From positions 62,001 to 126,000 of the forward strand of contig NZ_SDPO01000004.1 in assembly GCF_004134865.1 (NCBI RefSeq): 64,000 nt of DNA, read 5' to 3'. The DNA comes from Agromyces fucosus (lineage in GTDB: Bacteria > Actinomycetota > Actinomycetes > Actinomycetales > Microbacteriaceae). The position numbers and the translations under genes are program-made. The notes beneath the pieces were generated by a model. The model was not told where the DNA came from, did not search any database, and saw nothing but the letters and a program-made list of their open reading frames with translations. Within the stretch, counting starts at the first letter, position 1. Each line of letters opens with the position of its first letter. Positions 42,124-50,837 of this stretch are shown here, in pieces.

Positions 42124-42738
42124 TCACTCCGCCGCCGAGCCCTCGAGCCGCTCGAGTCCACTGAGGTCGACCTCGACGCCGTAGGGCCGCGAACCGCCCG
42201 TGATGAGGGCGGGCACTCGTGCGTATCGACCGTGCTCGCGCAAGCCGTCGAGCAGTTCGCGCCACCGGTCGTCGGCGGCCGGGCTCAGGAAGCCGGCATG
42301 ACGGGGTCGGTCGCCGCCCACGAGCTGCACCCCAACGCGGTACCGCCGCGAGAGCCATCGACTCGAGCGCGGCACGAGCACCGCGTGCTGTTCTGTGCCG
42401 CCGTACAGCCGAGCGAGTTCGATCGCCGGCTGGTGGCGGTGCGCATCGGCCACCGGCACCACGGCGCGCACCTCGCGCTCGACGCGCGCTGCGTCGACGA
42501 GCTCGAGCCCGTCGATCGTCGTGAGGTCTCCCCATTGATCGGGGTTCGAGCGCCGTGACCCGCGCACGAGGCCGACGACCAGCCACGCGACCGCCGCCCC
42601 GAGAACCACGAGGAAGGGCCACAGCAGCCACGGCGGGCCATCCGGTCGCACGACGCCCGTCAGCAGGAGCAGCACGAACACGACGAGGTACGGGAGCGGC
42701 TCCCAGGCGAGAAACGGCTTCGAGCGGAGCGCGGGCAT
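42124..42738 (-). CDS. Hypothetical membrane-anchored protein
   Basis: A 204-residue protein, not recognised. Two N-terminal transmembrane segments (LPYLVVFVLLLLTGVV and LLWPFLVVLGAAVAWLVVGL) are followed by a soluble alpha/beta domain of about 140 residues that begins with a basic RRSNPDQWGDLTTIDGLE stretch. No catalytic motif is seen. TAGCCT on the minus strand ends 7 nt before the ATG. Convergent with the thioredoxin gene, 24 bp apart. Confidence 0.75.
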   Translation of the reverse strand: MPALRSKPFLAWEPLPYLVVFVLLLLTGVVRPDGPPWLLWPFLVVLGAAVAWLVVGLVRGSRRSNPDQWGDLTTIDGLELVDAARVEREVRAVVPVADAHRHQPAIELARLYGGTEQHAVLVPRSSRWLSRRYRVGVQLVGGDRPRHAGFLSPAADDRWRELLDGLREHGRYARVPALITGGSRPYGVEVDLSGLERLEGSAAE

Positions 42739-42813
42739 GTACTTCAGGCTATCGCGGGCGCGGAGGTCCCGATCCCAGCGGATGCCTCGGCCGAGGTCTT
42801 GGGCGCGCGCGGG

Positions 42814-43701
42814 TCAGCGCAGCCGCTGCATGAGCTCGGCCACCTCGTCGAGCACGGATTCGTCGCCCGCGTAGAGGCCCTGCTCGCGCGGCCAGTGCGC
42901 GACGACATCGGTGAATCCGAGTTCGGCCGCTCGCCCGACGGCGTCCTCGAACGCAGCGGCACTCTCGAGGCTGTACCGCGGCTCCGAGTCGAGCGAGAGG
43001 ATGCGCTCGAGACTCGACGGATCGCGGCCTTCCCGACCGCACGCCTCATCGAGCCGGTCGCTCAGCTCGGCCAGGCGTCGCCACCACGCGTCGGTGTCTT
43101 CGATCGTGCCGCCCGTCGTCACCCAGCCGTCGCCGAGCCGGGCCACGAGGTCGAGTCCCTTCGGTCCTTCTGCCGCGAGGTGGAGCGGCATCCGCGGCCG
43201 CTGCGCCGGCTCACCGACCATGCGAGCACCGGATGCGGTGAACCACTCCCCCTCGAACGAGATGCCGCCGGACCCGGGTTCCTCGAACCGCAGGAGCACG
43301 TCGAGTGCCTCGGCGAACTCGACGAAGCGCGCGAGACGCTGCCGCGGCGTGTACTCGGGCTGGCCGAGCACGAACGCGTCGAACCCGGTGCCGCCCGAGC
43401 CGACGCCGAGCAGCAGGCGGCCGCCGGAGATCTGGTCGAGCGTCGCGGCATCCTTCGCGAAGGGCACCGGATGCCGGTAGTTCGGGCTCGCGACGAACGT
43501 GCCGAGCCCGATGCGCTCGGTGACCACCGCCGCAGCCGTGAGCGTGGGCACCGTCGCGTGCCAGCGCTCTCCGGCGAGGCCCCGCCACGAGAGGTGGTCG
43601 TAGGTCCACGCGTGGTTGAACCCGAGCTCCTCGGCGCCGCGCCAGTGGTGCGCCGCCTCGGGCCAGTCGTACTGCGGAAGGATGATGACGCCGAATCGCA
43701 T
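42814..43701 (-). CDS. LLM-class (probably F420-dependent) oxidoreductase
   Basis: A 295-residue luciferase-fold enzyme: VIILPQYDWPEAAHHWRGAE, AWTYDHLSWRG, GLGTFVASPNYRHPVPFAKD and DQISGGRLLLGVGSGGTGFD. The last motif is typical of F420-dependent members in actinobacteria, but cofactor choice cannot be proven from sequence. Substrate unknown. TAGACT (minus strand) ends 6 nt before the ATG, so it is probably leaderless. Independent of the LLM at 36.6 kb, which belongs to the FMN two-component type. Confidence 0.86.
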   Translation of the reverse strand: MRFGVIILPQYDWPEAAHHWRGAEELGFNHAWTYDHLSWRGLAGERWHATVPTLTAAAVVTERIGLGTFVASPNYRHPVPFAKDAATLDQISGGRLLLGVGSGGTGFDAFVLGQPEYTPRQRLARFVEFAEALDVLLRFEEPGSGGISFEGEWFTASGARMVGEPAQRPRMPLHLAAEGPKGLDLVARLGDGWVTTGGTIEDTDAWWRRLAELSDRLDEACGREGRDPSSLERILSLDSEPRYSLESAAAFEDAVGRAAELGFTDVVAHWPREQGLYAGDESVLDEVAELMQRLR

Positions 43702-43732
43702 CTTCAGAGTCTAGGCAGCACCGCCACGCCGC

Positions 43733-44935
43733 TCAGACCGTGAGCGGCCCCACTGCGGTGTCGAGCGCCTGGAGCAGGTCGGCGATCAGGTCGTCGGCGT
43801 CTTCGAGGCCGATCGAGAAGCGCAGGTGCCCGAGGGCCTTGAAACCGTCGGGGTAGAACGCCACGCGCGGTCCCGTCGTGCCGACGTGCACGATGAGCGA
43901 CTCGTCGTGCCCGAGCGAGACGGCGGAGGTCACGATGCGCAGCGCCGCGACGAAGGCGTTCTGCACCTCGGGACCGCCGTCGATGGCGAACGACATGACC
44001 CCGCCGTAGGCGCCGCCGAACTGCGCCGTGGCGAGCTCGTGCTGTTCGTGCCCGGCCAGTCCCGGATAGGCAACGAACGCGATGCGAGGATCGGCGTCGA
44101 GCGCTTCGGCGACGCGCAGGGCGGTCGCGAACGTCTGCCGCAGGCGGAGCGGCAGCGTCACCGAGCCGCGCATGATGAGCCAGGCGTTGAAGGGGCTGAT
44201 GACGCCGCCGACGTCGACCATCGCGTCGGCCTTCAGCTGCGCGATGAGCTCGTGGCGCCCCGAGACGGCGCCGCCCATCGCGTCGCCGTGGCCGTTGATG
44301 TACTTGGTGAGCGAGTGCACCGAGAGGTCGGCGCCGTGATCGAGCGGGCGGAAGAACGGCGGCGGAGTGAACGTGGAGTCGACGCTGAGCAGGGCGCCGG
44401 CCTCGTGCGCGATCACCGCGACGGCCGCGACATCCGTCACCTTCGTCGTGGGGTTCGCGATGGCCTCGATGTGCACGAGGCGGGTGTTCGCGCGGAGCGC
44501 CGCGCGCACGGCGTCGAGGTCGCTCGTGTCGACGAAGTCGGCTTCGATGCCGTACTTCTCGGGGAAGAGCTCGGTGAAGAGCCGATAGGTCGCCTCGTAC
44601 GAGACGTCCGAGACGATGACGTGGTCGCCCGACCTCAGGAAGGTGAAGAACACCGCGTGCAGCGCCGCGACGCCGCTCGCGAGCACCACGGAGTCCTCGC
44701 CGTGCTCGAGCACCGCGAGCTTCGCCTGCAACCCGATCTGGTTCGCCCCGGAGTTGCGCGTGTAGAGCGGGTTCTCGGTGCCCGACCAGCTCATGGTCGA
44801 CGGGTCATCGGGCAGCGCGTACGAGTTCGCCATCACGATCGGCGTGCGGATCGCCCCCGAGCCGCCGTCGACGGCATTGCCGGCGTGCACCGCCTGGGTC
44901 GTGTCGGCGAGCTCGGTCCAGTCGGCGCGTGTCAT
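43733..44935 (-). CDS. Cys/Met-metabolism PLP-dependent enzyme (cystathionine gamma-synthase/lyase type)
   Basis: A 400-residue fold-type I PLP enzyme. The cofactor Lys lies in VHSLTKYINGHGDAMGG (about residue 211); other landmarks are YTRNSGANQIGLQAKLAVLE, ASGVAALHAVFFTFLRSGDH and HIEAIANPTTKV. The specific reaction (cystathionine beta/gamma-lyase, methionine gamma-lyase or O-acetylhomoserine sulfhydrylase) is not decided by the sequence I can see. TAGCGT ends 6 nt before the ATG on the minus strand, so leaderless. The EamA exporter gene 43 bp upstream could share its substrate field (amino acids). Confidence 0.88.
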   Translation of the reverse strand: MTRADWTELADTTQAVHAGNAVDGGSGAIRTPIVMANSYALPDDPSTMSWSGTENPLYTRNSGANQIGLQAKLAVLEHGEDSVVLASGVAALHAVFFTFLRSGDHVIVSDVSYEATYRLFTELFPEKYGIEADFVDTSDLDAVRAALRANTRLVHIEAIANPTTKVTDVAAVAVIAHEAGALLSVDSTFTPPPFFRPLDHGADLSVHSLTKYINGHGDAMGGAVSGRHELIAQLKADAMVDVGGVISPFNAWLIMRGSVTLPLRLRQTFATALRVAEALDADPRIAFVAYPGLAGHEQHELATAQFGGAYGGVMSFAIDGGPEVQNAFVAALRIVTSAVSLGHDESLIVHVGTTGPRVAFYPDGFKALGHLRFSIGLEDADDLIADLLQALDTAVGPLTV

Positions 44936-44978
44936 GTCTCGACGCTACGCCCGGGTCGCCGAGTATTACGGCCGGTTG

Positions 44979-45944
44979 CTAGTCGCGAGCGTCCACCGCA
45001 ACCGGCACGAGATCGATGTCGAGCGCGACCGACGCCGCGTCGCGTGGACGCTCGAAGCGCACGAGCACGATGCCGCCGAGGATGAGCAGCCCGCCCGCAG
45101 CCTGCAGCGGACCGATCGCCTCGCCCAGCACGAACCACGCGACGATCGCCGCGAAGATCACCTCGGAGAGCCCGAGGAACGACGAGAGGCGCGTACCGAG
45201 CAGGCGGATGGCGCTGATGCCGGCGACGTAGGCGAACGCCGTCGAGACGAGGCCGACCGTCAGCACCGGCAGCCACCACGGCGCGACCGTGCCGAAGTAC
45301 TGCACGTCGACGAGCTCCGCCGAGAACGGAACCACGCCGACGATGCCCAGCGCACCGAGCACGATGGCACCCACCACGAAGCCGCTCGCAGCGAGCGAGA
45401 TCGGGGGGACCGAGGCATCCGCTCGCTCGCCGAGCACGTAGTAGACGCAGACGCCGACCATCGCGACGCCAGCCAGCAGCAGTCCGACGACGTCGAGGCC
45501 GCCGCCGCCCGGACCGATCACGAGGTAGAGGCCCGTGATCGCGAGCACCGAGCCCGCGATGACGACGAACTGCGGCGCCCGGCGCTGGCGGGCCCACGCG
45601 ACGAGCACGAGCGCGACCGGCGCCAGGTACTCGATCAGGAGCGTCGTGCTGACGGGGATGAGCGCGATCGAGGCGTAGAAGGCGACCTGGGTGCCGACGA
45701 CGGCGATGAGCGCGTACGCGAGCACGGTCCAGCGGGCTCGCCAGAGCGGCCGGAGGTCGAACTTCAGGGCGATGAGGCCCGGAACGATGAGGGCGAGCGC
45801 TGCGACGCTGATACGTGCGAAGACGGCGGCGCCGGGCGACCAGCCCGACTCCAGGAGGGGCTTCACGACCACGCCGCCGGCGCCGAAGGCGAGACCTGCG
45901 GCGAGACCCAGGACGATGCCGAGGACACCCTTCGAGCCGCGCAT
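44979..45944 (-). CDS. EamA/DMT-family transporter
   Basis: A 321-residue membrane protein with ten hydrophobic helices in two EamA halves; the first half has LLIEYLAPVALVLVAWARQR and the second GLVSTAFAYVAGISAIRLLG then LSEVIFAAIVAWFVLGEAI, both typical of RhtA/YdcZ-type metabolite or amino-acid exporters. AGAAGGAG precedes the ATG. Located just upstream of the PLP enzyme on the same strand; substrate unknown. Confidence 0.9.
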   Translation of the reverse strand: MRGSKGVLGIVLGLAAGLAFGAGGVVVKPLLESGWSPGAAVFARISVAALALIVPGLIALKFDLRPLWRARWTVLAYALIAVVGTQVAFYASIALIPVSTTLLIEYLAPVALVLVAWARQRRAPQFVVIAGSVLAITGLYLVIGPGGGGLDVVGLLLAGVAMVGVCVYYVLGERADASVPPISLAASGFVVGAIVLGALGIVGVVPFSAELVDVQYFGTVAPWWLPVLTVGLVSTAFAYVAGISAIRLLGTRLSSFLGLSEVIFAAIVAWFVLGEAIGPLQAAGGLLILGGIVLVRFERPRDAASVALDIDLVPVAVDARD

Positions 45945-46037
45945 CGGCGTCTCCTTCTCAGTCGGGGATTCGTGGCCATGTCATGACCGAACGACGTTAT
46001 GCTCGTGACAGTACCGCCAACGGATGTCAGGAGTCAA

Positions 46038-46583
46038 ATGATCTTCACCGATGACGCGATCGCGGCACTCGGCTTCGTCGCCGCCCTGGCCGACACCGTG
46101 CCCGAGGCATCCGAATCAGGCGCCGACGAACTCTCGACGCCCGAGCAGCTGAGCGCGATCCTCGACGCGTGGTGGTACTCGGGCCGGCGCGACGGCACCG
46201 CCGCCGAGGTCGCCGAGGTCGCCGCAGCGCGCGACCGGCTGCGGGTGCTCTGGCGCCTCGATCGCGACGACGCGGTGAACGAGGTGAACGCGATCCTCGA
46301 CGAGGCCAACGCCCTGCCCCGGCTCGTGCGGCACGACGACCTCGACTGGCACGTGCACGCGACCAGTCAGGACGCCCCGCTCGCCTCCCGCATCCTCGTC
46401 GAGGCGGCGATGGCCTTCGTCGACGTCATCCGCGCCGATGGCATGGATCGCCTGCGGGCGTGCCAGGCCGACGACTGCGCGGGCATCTACGCCGACCTGT
46501 CGAAGAACGCCTCGCGCCGCTACTGCAGCACTCGCTGCGGCAACCGCATGGCCGCTCGGGCGCACCGCGCACGCGTCGAGTAG
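46038..46583 (+). CDS. CGNR zinc-finger regulator (ABATE domain)
   Basis: A 181-residue protein with an N-terminal helical ABATE domain and a C-terminal CGNR zinc finger: CQADDCAGIYADLSKNASRR then YCSTRCGNRMAARAHR, with all four Cys present. Such proteins are predicted one-component regulators, with the finger contacting DNA. AGGAG lies 5 nt before ATG 46038, which excludes the longer frame. A -10-like TATGCT lies near 46005. Divergent from the EamA gene, which it may control. Confidence 0.88.
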   Translation: MIFTDDAIAALGFVAALADTVPEASESGADELSTPEQLSAILDAWWYSGRRDGTAAEVAEVAAARDRLRVLWRLDRDDAVNEVNAILDEANALPRLVRHDDLDWHVHATSQDAPLASRILVEAAMAFVDVIRADGMDRLRACQADDCAGIYADLSKNASRRYCSTRCGNRMAARAHRARVE

Positions 46584-46749
46584 GGAGTAGGGAGTACGCG
46601 CTCGACCGTCGGCCCCTCGCCCCGCGAGTCGGCGGACATTCCCAGCGACACGCCGCACGCGACCTCACCGACACGGCGTGTCGCGCGAAGCATCCGCAGA
46701 CTCGCAGATGTCCGGTCGCCTCGATCCGGCGGACCACCCCGGGGATGAC

Positions 46750-46784
46750 GAAAGCCCCCGGCCACTGGGTGGCGGGGGGCTTTC
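46750..46784 (-). terminator. rpsO terminator
   Basis: Arms GAAAGCCCCCGGCCAC (46750-46765) and 46769-46784 pair at 15 of 16 positions around a 3-nt loop; the A3/T3 ends in the stem give CTTTCG at the exit on the minus strand. It lies 45 bp past the rpsO stop. The 246-bp gap between the CGNR gene and rpsO holds nothing else I can support. Confidence 0.8.
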
Positions 46785-46829
46785 GCAAGAAGCTCGCGGT
46801 ATCAACGAGAGCCGCAGCGGTGAAGCTGC

Positions 46830-47099
46830 TTAGCGGCGCAGGCCGAGACGCTCGATGAGCTTGCGGTAGCGGTTGATGTCCACATCGGCGAGGTAGCCGA
46901 GCAGACGACGACGCTGACCGACGAGGAGGAGCAGGCCACGACGCGAGTGGTGGTCGTGCTTGTGCTCCTTCAGGTGCTCGGTGAGGTCCTTGATTCGCTT
47001 CGTGAGGAGCGCGATCTGGACCTCGGGGGATCCAGTGTCACCGGGGTGCGTCGCGTACTCTTCGATGATCGCCTTCTTGACATCGGATTCAAGTGCCAT
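46830..47099 (-). CDS. rpsO: 30S ribosomal protein S15
   Basis: An 89-residue protein with the full S15 pattern: [40 protein letters not shown] and QRRRLLGYL. Binds 16S rRNA in the central domain and seeds platform assembly. GAAAGGGGATCCC lies upstream of the ATG. Unlike in related genomes, pnp does not follow; rpsO is monocistronic here with its own promoter and terminator. Confidence 0.98.
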   Translation of the reverse strand: MALESDVKKAIIEEYATHPGDTGSPEVQIALLTKRIKDLTEHLKEHKHDHHSRRGLLLLVGQRRRLLGYLADVDINRYRKLIERLGLRR

Positions 47100-47197
47100 A
47101 GATGGGATCCCCTTTCTTCTAGTTGCGCGCTGCCCGTAGCAGATTGCCCGGGCTCTCTTTGTGCGCGGCCGTCATGACGGCAACCTCAATACTCTAC
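47100..47197 (-). promoter_or_regulatory. rpsO promoter and structured leader
   Basis: TAGAGT on the minus strand (47197-47192) is a good -10 box, giving a leader of about 85 nt. It contains the perfect 14-bp palindrome GCCGTCATGACGGC near 47169-47182 and a second GC-rich stem region. S15 represses its own mRNA through leader structures in several bacteria; that it does so here is inference. Confidence 0.5.
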
Positions 47198-47233
47198 CAG
47201 AGCGGATGCCTCGCGGCCGACCCGCGTGGTTCG

Positions 47234-48259
47234 TCACGCCAGCCCGATGACCGCCTTGCCGAGCACGGCGCCCGACTGCAGCCGGGCGAGCTGGTGCGGC
47301 ACCTGCTCGAGCGGGTGCGGGCCGTCGATGATCGCGCGCAGCTGCCCTGCCGCGGCGAGCGCGGCGATCTCGGGCAGGTCGCGGTTCGGCACGGCGGCGA
47401 GCAGGCGGATATGCCGTGCCGCCTCCGGGTCGGCATCGGTCCCGGCCTGTCGACCGGAACGGGCACCTGCGAAGAGCACCTGGGCGATACGTCCCGGACT
47501 TCCGCCGATGTACGCGGCTCGCCCGCCGTCGGCGAGCAACTCCTTCGCCTGAGCCGGCGGCAGTGCCCCGACGACGTCGAGCACGAGATCGAAGGCGTGG
47601 CGCGAGTCTGCACCGTCGGGTACACCAGCGGCGACGACGTCGGCCCCGAGCTCGGCGAGCGCGTCGAGCTTCCACACCGCACGCTCGACGGCGGTCACGT
47701 GGGCGCCGCCGCGCTTCGCGAGCTGGATCGCGAACGTGCCCACTCCCCCGCCGGCGCCGACGATGAGCACGCGCCGGCCCCGCAGTGAACCGCCCGACGA
47801 GCCATCCGGCGCCACGGCCTCTGCACCTCCGAGCGCCTGCCAGGCCATGCTCGCGGCCTGCGGCAACGCGGCGGCCGTGAGGTCGTCGAGCCCGACCGGC
47901 CTCGCCACGACCGCGTCCTCGCGCGCGACGACGAGGTCGGCGAAGCCGCCCCAGCCCGCCGCGGAGAGTTCCCCGACCACGGCATCGCCGACGCGATGGC
48001 GGCTCGCACCCGGCCCGACGGCGACGACGGTGCCCGAGACATCCGAGCCGATCACCCGACGCTTCGGGCGGAACGGCGACTCGAGGCGCACGAGCGTCGC
48101 CCCGGTGGCGAGGTCGACGTCCCACGAGTTGAGCGACACGGCGGCGACCCGCACCACCACCTCGCCCGCTCCAGCCACCGGATCCGGCAGCTCGGCGAGA
48201 CGCATGACCCGCTCGGGCGGGCCGTAGCGGTCGAGCGCGATCGCGCGCATGCGCGGCAT
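47234..48259 (-). CDS. Zinc-type/quinone-reductase-like MDR oxidoreductase
   Basis: A 341-residue medium-chain dehydrogenase/reductase. Landmarks: N-terminal GroES-like fold (IALDRYGPPERVMRLAELPD; IGSDVSGTVVAVGPGA) and the NADPH Rossmann loop VLIVGAGGGVGTFAIQLAKR. The zinc-ligand Cys/His pattern is absent, so it is a zinc-free quinone reductase/enoyl reductase type. ATG 48250 is an alternative start with better spacing to GAGAGG. Substrate unknown. It sits upstream of nothing obviously related. Confidence 0.87.
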   Translation of the reverse strand: MPRMRAIALDRYGPPERVMRLAELPDPVAGAGEVVVRVAAVSLNSWDVDLATGATLVRLESPFRPKRRVIGSDVSGTVVAVGPGASRHRVGDAVVGELSAAGWGGFADLVVAREDAVVARPVGLDDLTAAALPQAASMAWQALGGAEAVAPDGSSGGSLRGRRVLIVGAGGGVGTFAIQLAKRGGAHVTAVERAVWKLDALAELGADVVAAGVPDGADSRHAFDLVLDVVGALPPAQAKELLADGGRAAYIGGSPGRIAQVLFAGARSGRQAGTDADPEAARHIRLLAAVPNRDLPEIAALAAAGQLRAIIDGPHPLEQVPHQLARLQSGAVLGKAVIGLA

Positions 48260-48367
48260 CCTCTCGTCGTACTCAGGAGCGACCTCCCGATGGTCCGAGA
48301 CTACCGATCGCGCGGCTGGACGGCACCGGTGCTTGCGGCGCCGCCGCCGGTGCGGGATGCTGCCCGC

Positions 48368-48562
48368 ATGCGGAAGCCAGTTCTCGTCGCGATCGGTTCG
48401 CTCGTCGTCATCATGGGCGTCGTCTTCATGTTGCAGGGATTCGGGCTCATCGGCGGCAGCGCCATGACCGGCTCGACGCTCTGGGCGATCCTCGGGCCCA
48501 TCATCGCCCTCGGCGGCGTGGCGCTCATCGTGATCGGGTTGCGGAGCCGGCCGAAGAGTTGA
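48368..48562 (+). CDS. Small two-helix membrane protein
   Basis: A 64-residue protein made almost entirely of two transmembrane helices (VLVAIGSLVVIMGVVFMLQG and LWAILGPIIALGGVALIVIG) with a short basic tail GLRSRPKS. Typical of unnamed actinobacterial membrane proteins; no function is known. Too short for motif-based assignment, but the hydrophobic pattern and third-position GC bias support coding. Confidence 0.68.
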   Translation: MRKPVLVAIGSLVVIMGVVFMLQGFGLIGGSAMTGSTLWAILGPIIALGGVALIVIGLRSRPKS

Positions 48563-48622
48563 GCTCCGGCACGGGGTCGCACACCGCTTGGCACGGCGGA
48601 TGCCCCGGGGCAGACTGACCCC

Positions 48623-48994
48623 ATGGTCTTCGTCATCAAGCGGGTCTACGACCAGGCCGAGGCATCCGACGGCTATCGCGTGCTCGTCGACCGGCTCTGG
48701 CCGCGCGGCGTGAGCAAGGCGCGCGCCGAGCTCGACCTGTGGGACAAGGATGTCGCGCCCTCCCCCGACCTCCGCACCGAATGGCACCAGAACCGCGAAC
48801 GATTCGACGAGTTCGCCGCGCGATATCTCGGCGAGCTCGACGAGAACGCCGCTGCACGGGAGCTCGTCGACCTCGGCGAGAAGCACGACCGGGTCACGCT
48901 GCTCTTCGGTGCACGCGACGAGCAGGTCAACCACGCGGCGGTGCTGCTCGAGTGGCTCGGAGAGCACGGGGCATCCGTCGATCGCGGCGACTGA
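48623..48994 (+). CDS. DUF488 family protein
   Basis: A 123-residue cytoplasmic protein matching DUF488 (YeaO-like): VIKRVYDQAEASDGYRVLVD, RLWPRGVSKARAELDLWDKD and VTLLFGARDEQVNHAAVLLE. No biochemical role is established. CAGACT (48611-48616) ends 6 nt before the ATG, so probably leaderless. Convergent with the CPBP gene, 18 bp apart. Confidence 0.88.
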   Translation: MVFVIKRVYDQAEASDGYRVLVDRLWPRGVSKARAELDLWDKDVAPSPDLRTEWHQNRERFDEFAARYLGELDENAAARELVDLGEKHDRVTLLFGARDEQVNHAAVLLEWLGEHGASVDRGD

Positions 48995-49012
48995 CCGCTG
49001 CCGGCCCCGACG

Positions 49013-49864
49013 CTACGGGGCCAGCAGGAAGATCGCCGGCCACCCTGTATGCGCGTACACGATGACCGCGAACACGACGGCGTCGAAGAGCATGTGCACG
49101 ACGAACACGTACGTGAGCGATTTCGTGAGCTTGAACGTGTAGCCCTGGATGAGCGCGAACGGGATCGTGAGCAGCGGCCCCCACGACTGATACCCGAGCT
49201 CCCACAGGAACGACACGAACACGATCGACTGCAGCAGGTTCGCCTGCCACGACGGGAAGTGCCGGCGCAGCAGCACGAAGACCGTGCAGATGAAGAAGAG
49301 CTCGTCCCACGTTCCCACGGCGGCGACGCCGACGAAGAGGCGCGCGATGGTATCGGGCTCGGTCACGGTCGGCCAGTTCTCGTACACACCAGAGGTGATG
49401 AAGTAGAACGGCAGGATCAGCCAGCCCGCGAGCGTCACGAAGATCAGGTAGAGCCACTGCGTACGGTTCCAGCGGCGGCCCGTGCGCCACGGGAAGCGGA
49501 TGACGTGCTCGCGGTACACGAACCGCGAGATGACGTAGGGCACGAGCACGGCGAGGCCGAGCACGACCGCGAATCGCACCATGCCCTCGTCGCTGAGGTC
49601 GGCCTTCAGCGACACCGTCGAGATGATGACCTGGCCGACGGCGATGAGCGCGAGGTCGGCGAGGAGGCGCTCGGTGCGGCCCGAGCGATCGCAGAGCCAC
49701 GCTGCCACGAGCCCGACCGCGAGCATCGCGTAGCCGGCGATCGGCACCATGAACCCGAAGAGCAGCACCGCCGCCCCGCACACGAGCAGGGCCGGCACGA
49801 GGGCGATCGGATGCGTCCGCAGCTCGGGCTGCTCGACGGCCTCGACGAGGTTCGCGCTCGGCAT
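49013..49864 (-). CDS. CPBP-type intramembrane protease homologue
   Basis: A 283-residue protein with about eight transmembrane segments. The CPBP (Abi) motif 1, normally EExxxR, reads WDELFFICTVFVLLRR, so the first Glu is Asp and the Arg spacing is off; the motif-3 region is YVFVVHMLFDAVVFAV with His and Asp. It is therefore either a diverged protease or an inactive relative. It is the downstream gene of a pair with the HAD phosphatase (10 bp gap). Confidence 0.75.
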   Translation of the reverse strand: MPSANLVEAVEQPELRTHPIALVPALLVCGAAVLLFGFMVPIAGYAMLAVGLVAAWLCDRSGRTERLLADLALIAVGQVIISTVSLKADLSDEGMVRFAVVLGLAVLVPYVISRFVYREHVIRFPWRTGRRWNRTQWLYLIFVTLAGWLILPFYFITSGVYENWPTVTEPDTIARLFVGVAAVGTWDELFFICTVFVLLRRHFPSWQANLLQSIVFVSFLWELGYQSWGPLLTIPFALIQGYTFKLTKSLTYVFVVHMLFDAVVFAVIVYAHTGWPAIFLLAP

Positions 49865-49874
49865 CGGCGGCCGG

Positions 49875-50765
49875 CTACTCGTCGTCGCCGAGGTCGCCGC
49901 GACGCGAGGCCGCCGCCCAGCGCGACAGGAACACGGCGCCCGCCTCGTCGTGGATGAGCTCGCCCGCGGTCAGCACGGGATACGAGGTCGCCGGAATGCC
50001 CTCGGCCGGTCGCACGTCGACGTGCCGCACCTGCTCCCCGCGTTCGGCGAGCCAGTCGGCCATGCGGTAGTCGCCGCGCGAGTCGCCCATCGTGCGCCAG
50101 TGCTGCGGGCGGATGCCTCTCTCCTCGAGCAACTCGACGGCGCGCGCGGCCCCGAGGTCCTTGCCAAGGCGCACCGACTCGACGTCGGTCGAGATGATCG
50201 TCGGGTCGATGCGCCAGTGCACGCGCCCCGCGGCATCCGGTCGCTCGTCGCCCTCACGCACCGTGCCGAAGCCGCGCGCGGCGAGCCCGTCGTGCGCGTG
50301 GGCGTCGAAGCGGGGCTGGGCCTCGAGATAGTCGGCGGATGCCACGTGCACGTGCTGCTCGACCGAGACCATCGCGCGCTTGGTGTCGTCGAAGAAGGCG
50401 AACTCGTCGAAGTGCGCCTCGACGTAGGCGCGCATGTCGGCGGCGAAGTCGGCCGGCATCGCGAGGTCGAGGTCGACGAAGACCTCGCCGAGGCCGTCAC
50501 GGTCGATCGCGGCCCAGACCGCGCCCTTCTCGCAGATCGCCCAGACGGGCGCACCCGGCTCGAGACCCGCGGCGAGCAGCGGCGGCACGACCTGCTCGGC
50601 GATGAACGCGTCGGAGCGGCCCGTGTTGAAGATCACGGGGTTTCCGGCGTTCGCGAGCTCCGCGAGGTCGCGGGCGATCGACGGGATCGCGATCGAACGC
50701 GTCACGGGGCTCGCGATGGGGCCGTCGACGTCGAGCAGGAGGCCGAGGAGCGGGGAGGTCGTCAC
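49875..50765 (-). CDS. HAD-superfamily hydrolase
   Basis: A 296-residue HAD phosphatase: motif I LLLDVDGPIASPVTRSIA (Asp-x-Asp), motif II PVIFNTGRSDAFIAEQ and the late MGDSRGDYRMADWLAE. The arrangement resembles Cof-type sugar phosphatases. GTG start: TAGGCT on the minus strand ends 6 nt before it, indicating a leaderless mRNA. Substrate unknown. Co-directional with the CPBP gene 10 bp downstream. Confidence 0.86.
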   Translation of the reverse strand: MTTSPLLGLLLDVDGPIASPVTRSIAIPSIARDLAELANAGNPVIFNTGRSDAFIAEQVVPPLLAAGLEPGAPVWAICEKGAVWAAIDRDGLGEVFVDLDLAMPADFAADMRAYVEAHFDEFAFFDDTKRAMVSVEQHVHVASADYLEAQPRFDAHAHDGLAARGFGTVREGDERPDAAGRVHWRIDPTIISTDVESVRLGKDLGAARAVELLEERGIRPQHWRTMGDSRGDYRMADWLAERGEQVRHVDVRPAEGIPATSYPVLTAGELIHDEAGAVFLSRWAAASRRGDLGDDE

Positions 50766-50837
50766 ACGTCAAGCCTATGGGCGGCATGCACGGTGCGGCT
50801 CCTCGCAGATGTCGCCGGCTGGTGCGAGCATCGACCC

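Noticed and set aside
46584-46829. Coding sequence between CGNR regulator and rpsO
   Set aside because: Candidate frames are Arg-rich shadows without ribosome sites; the only structure is the rpsO terminator.
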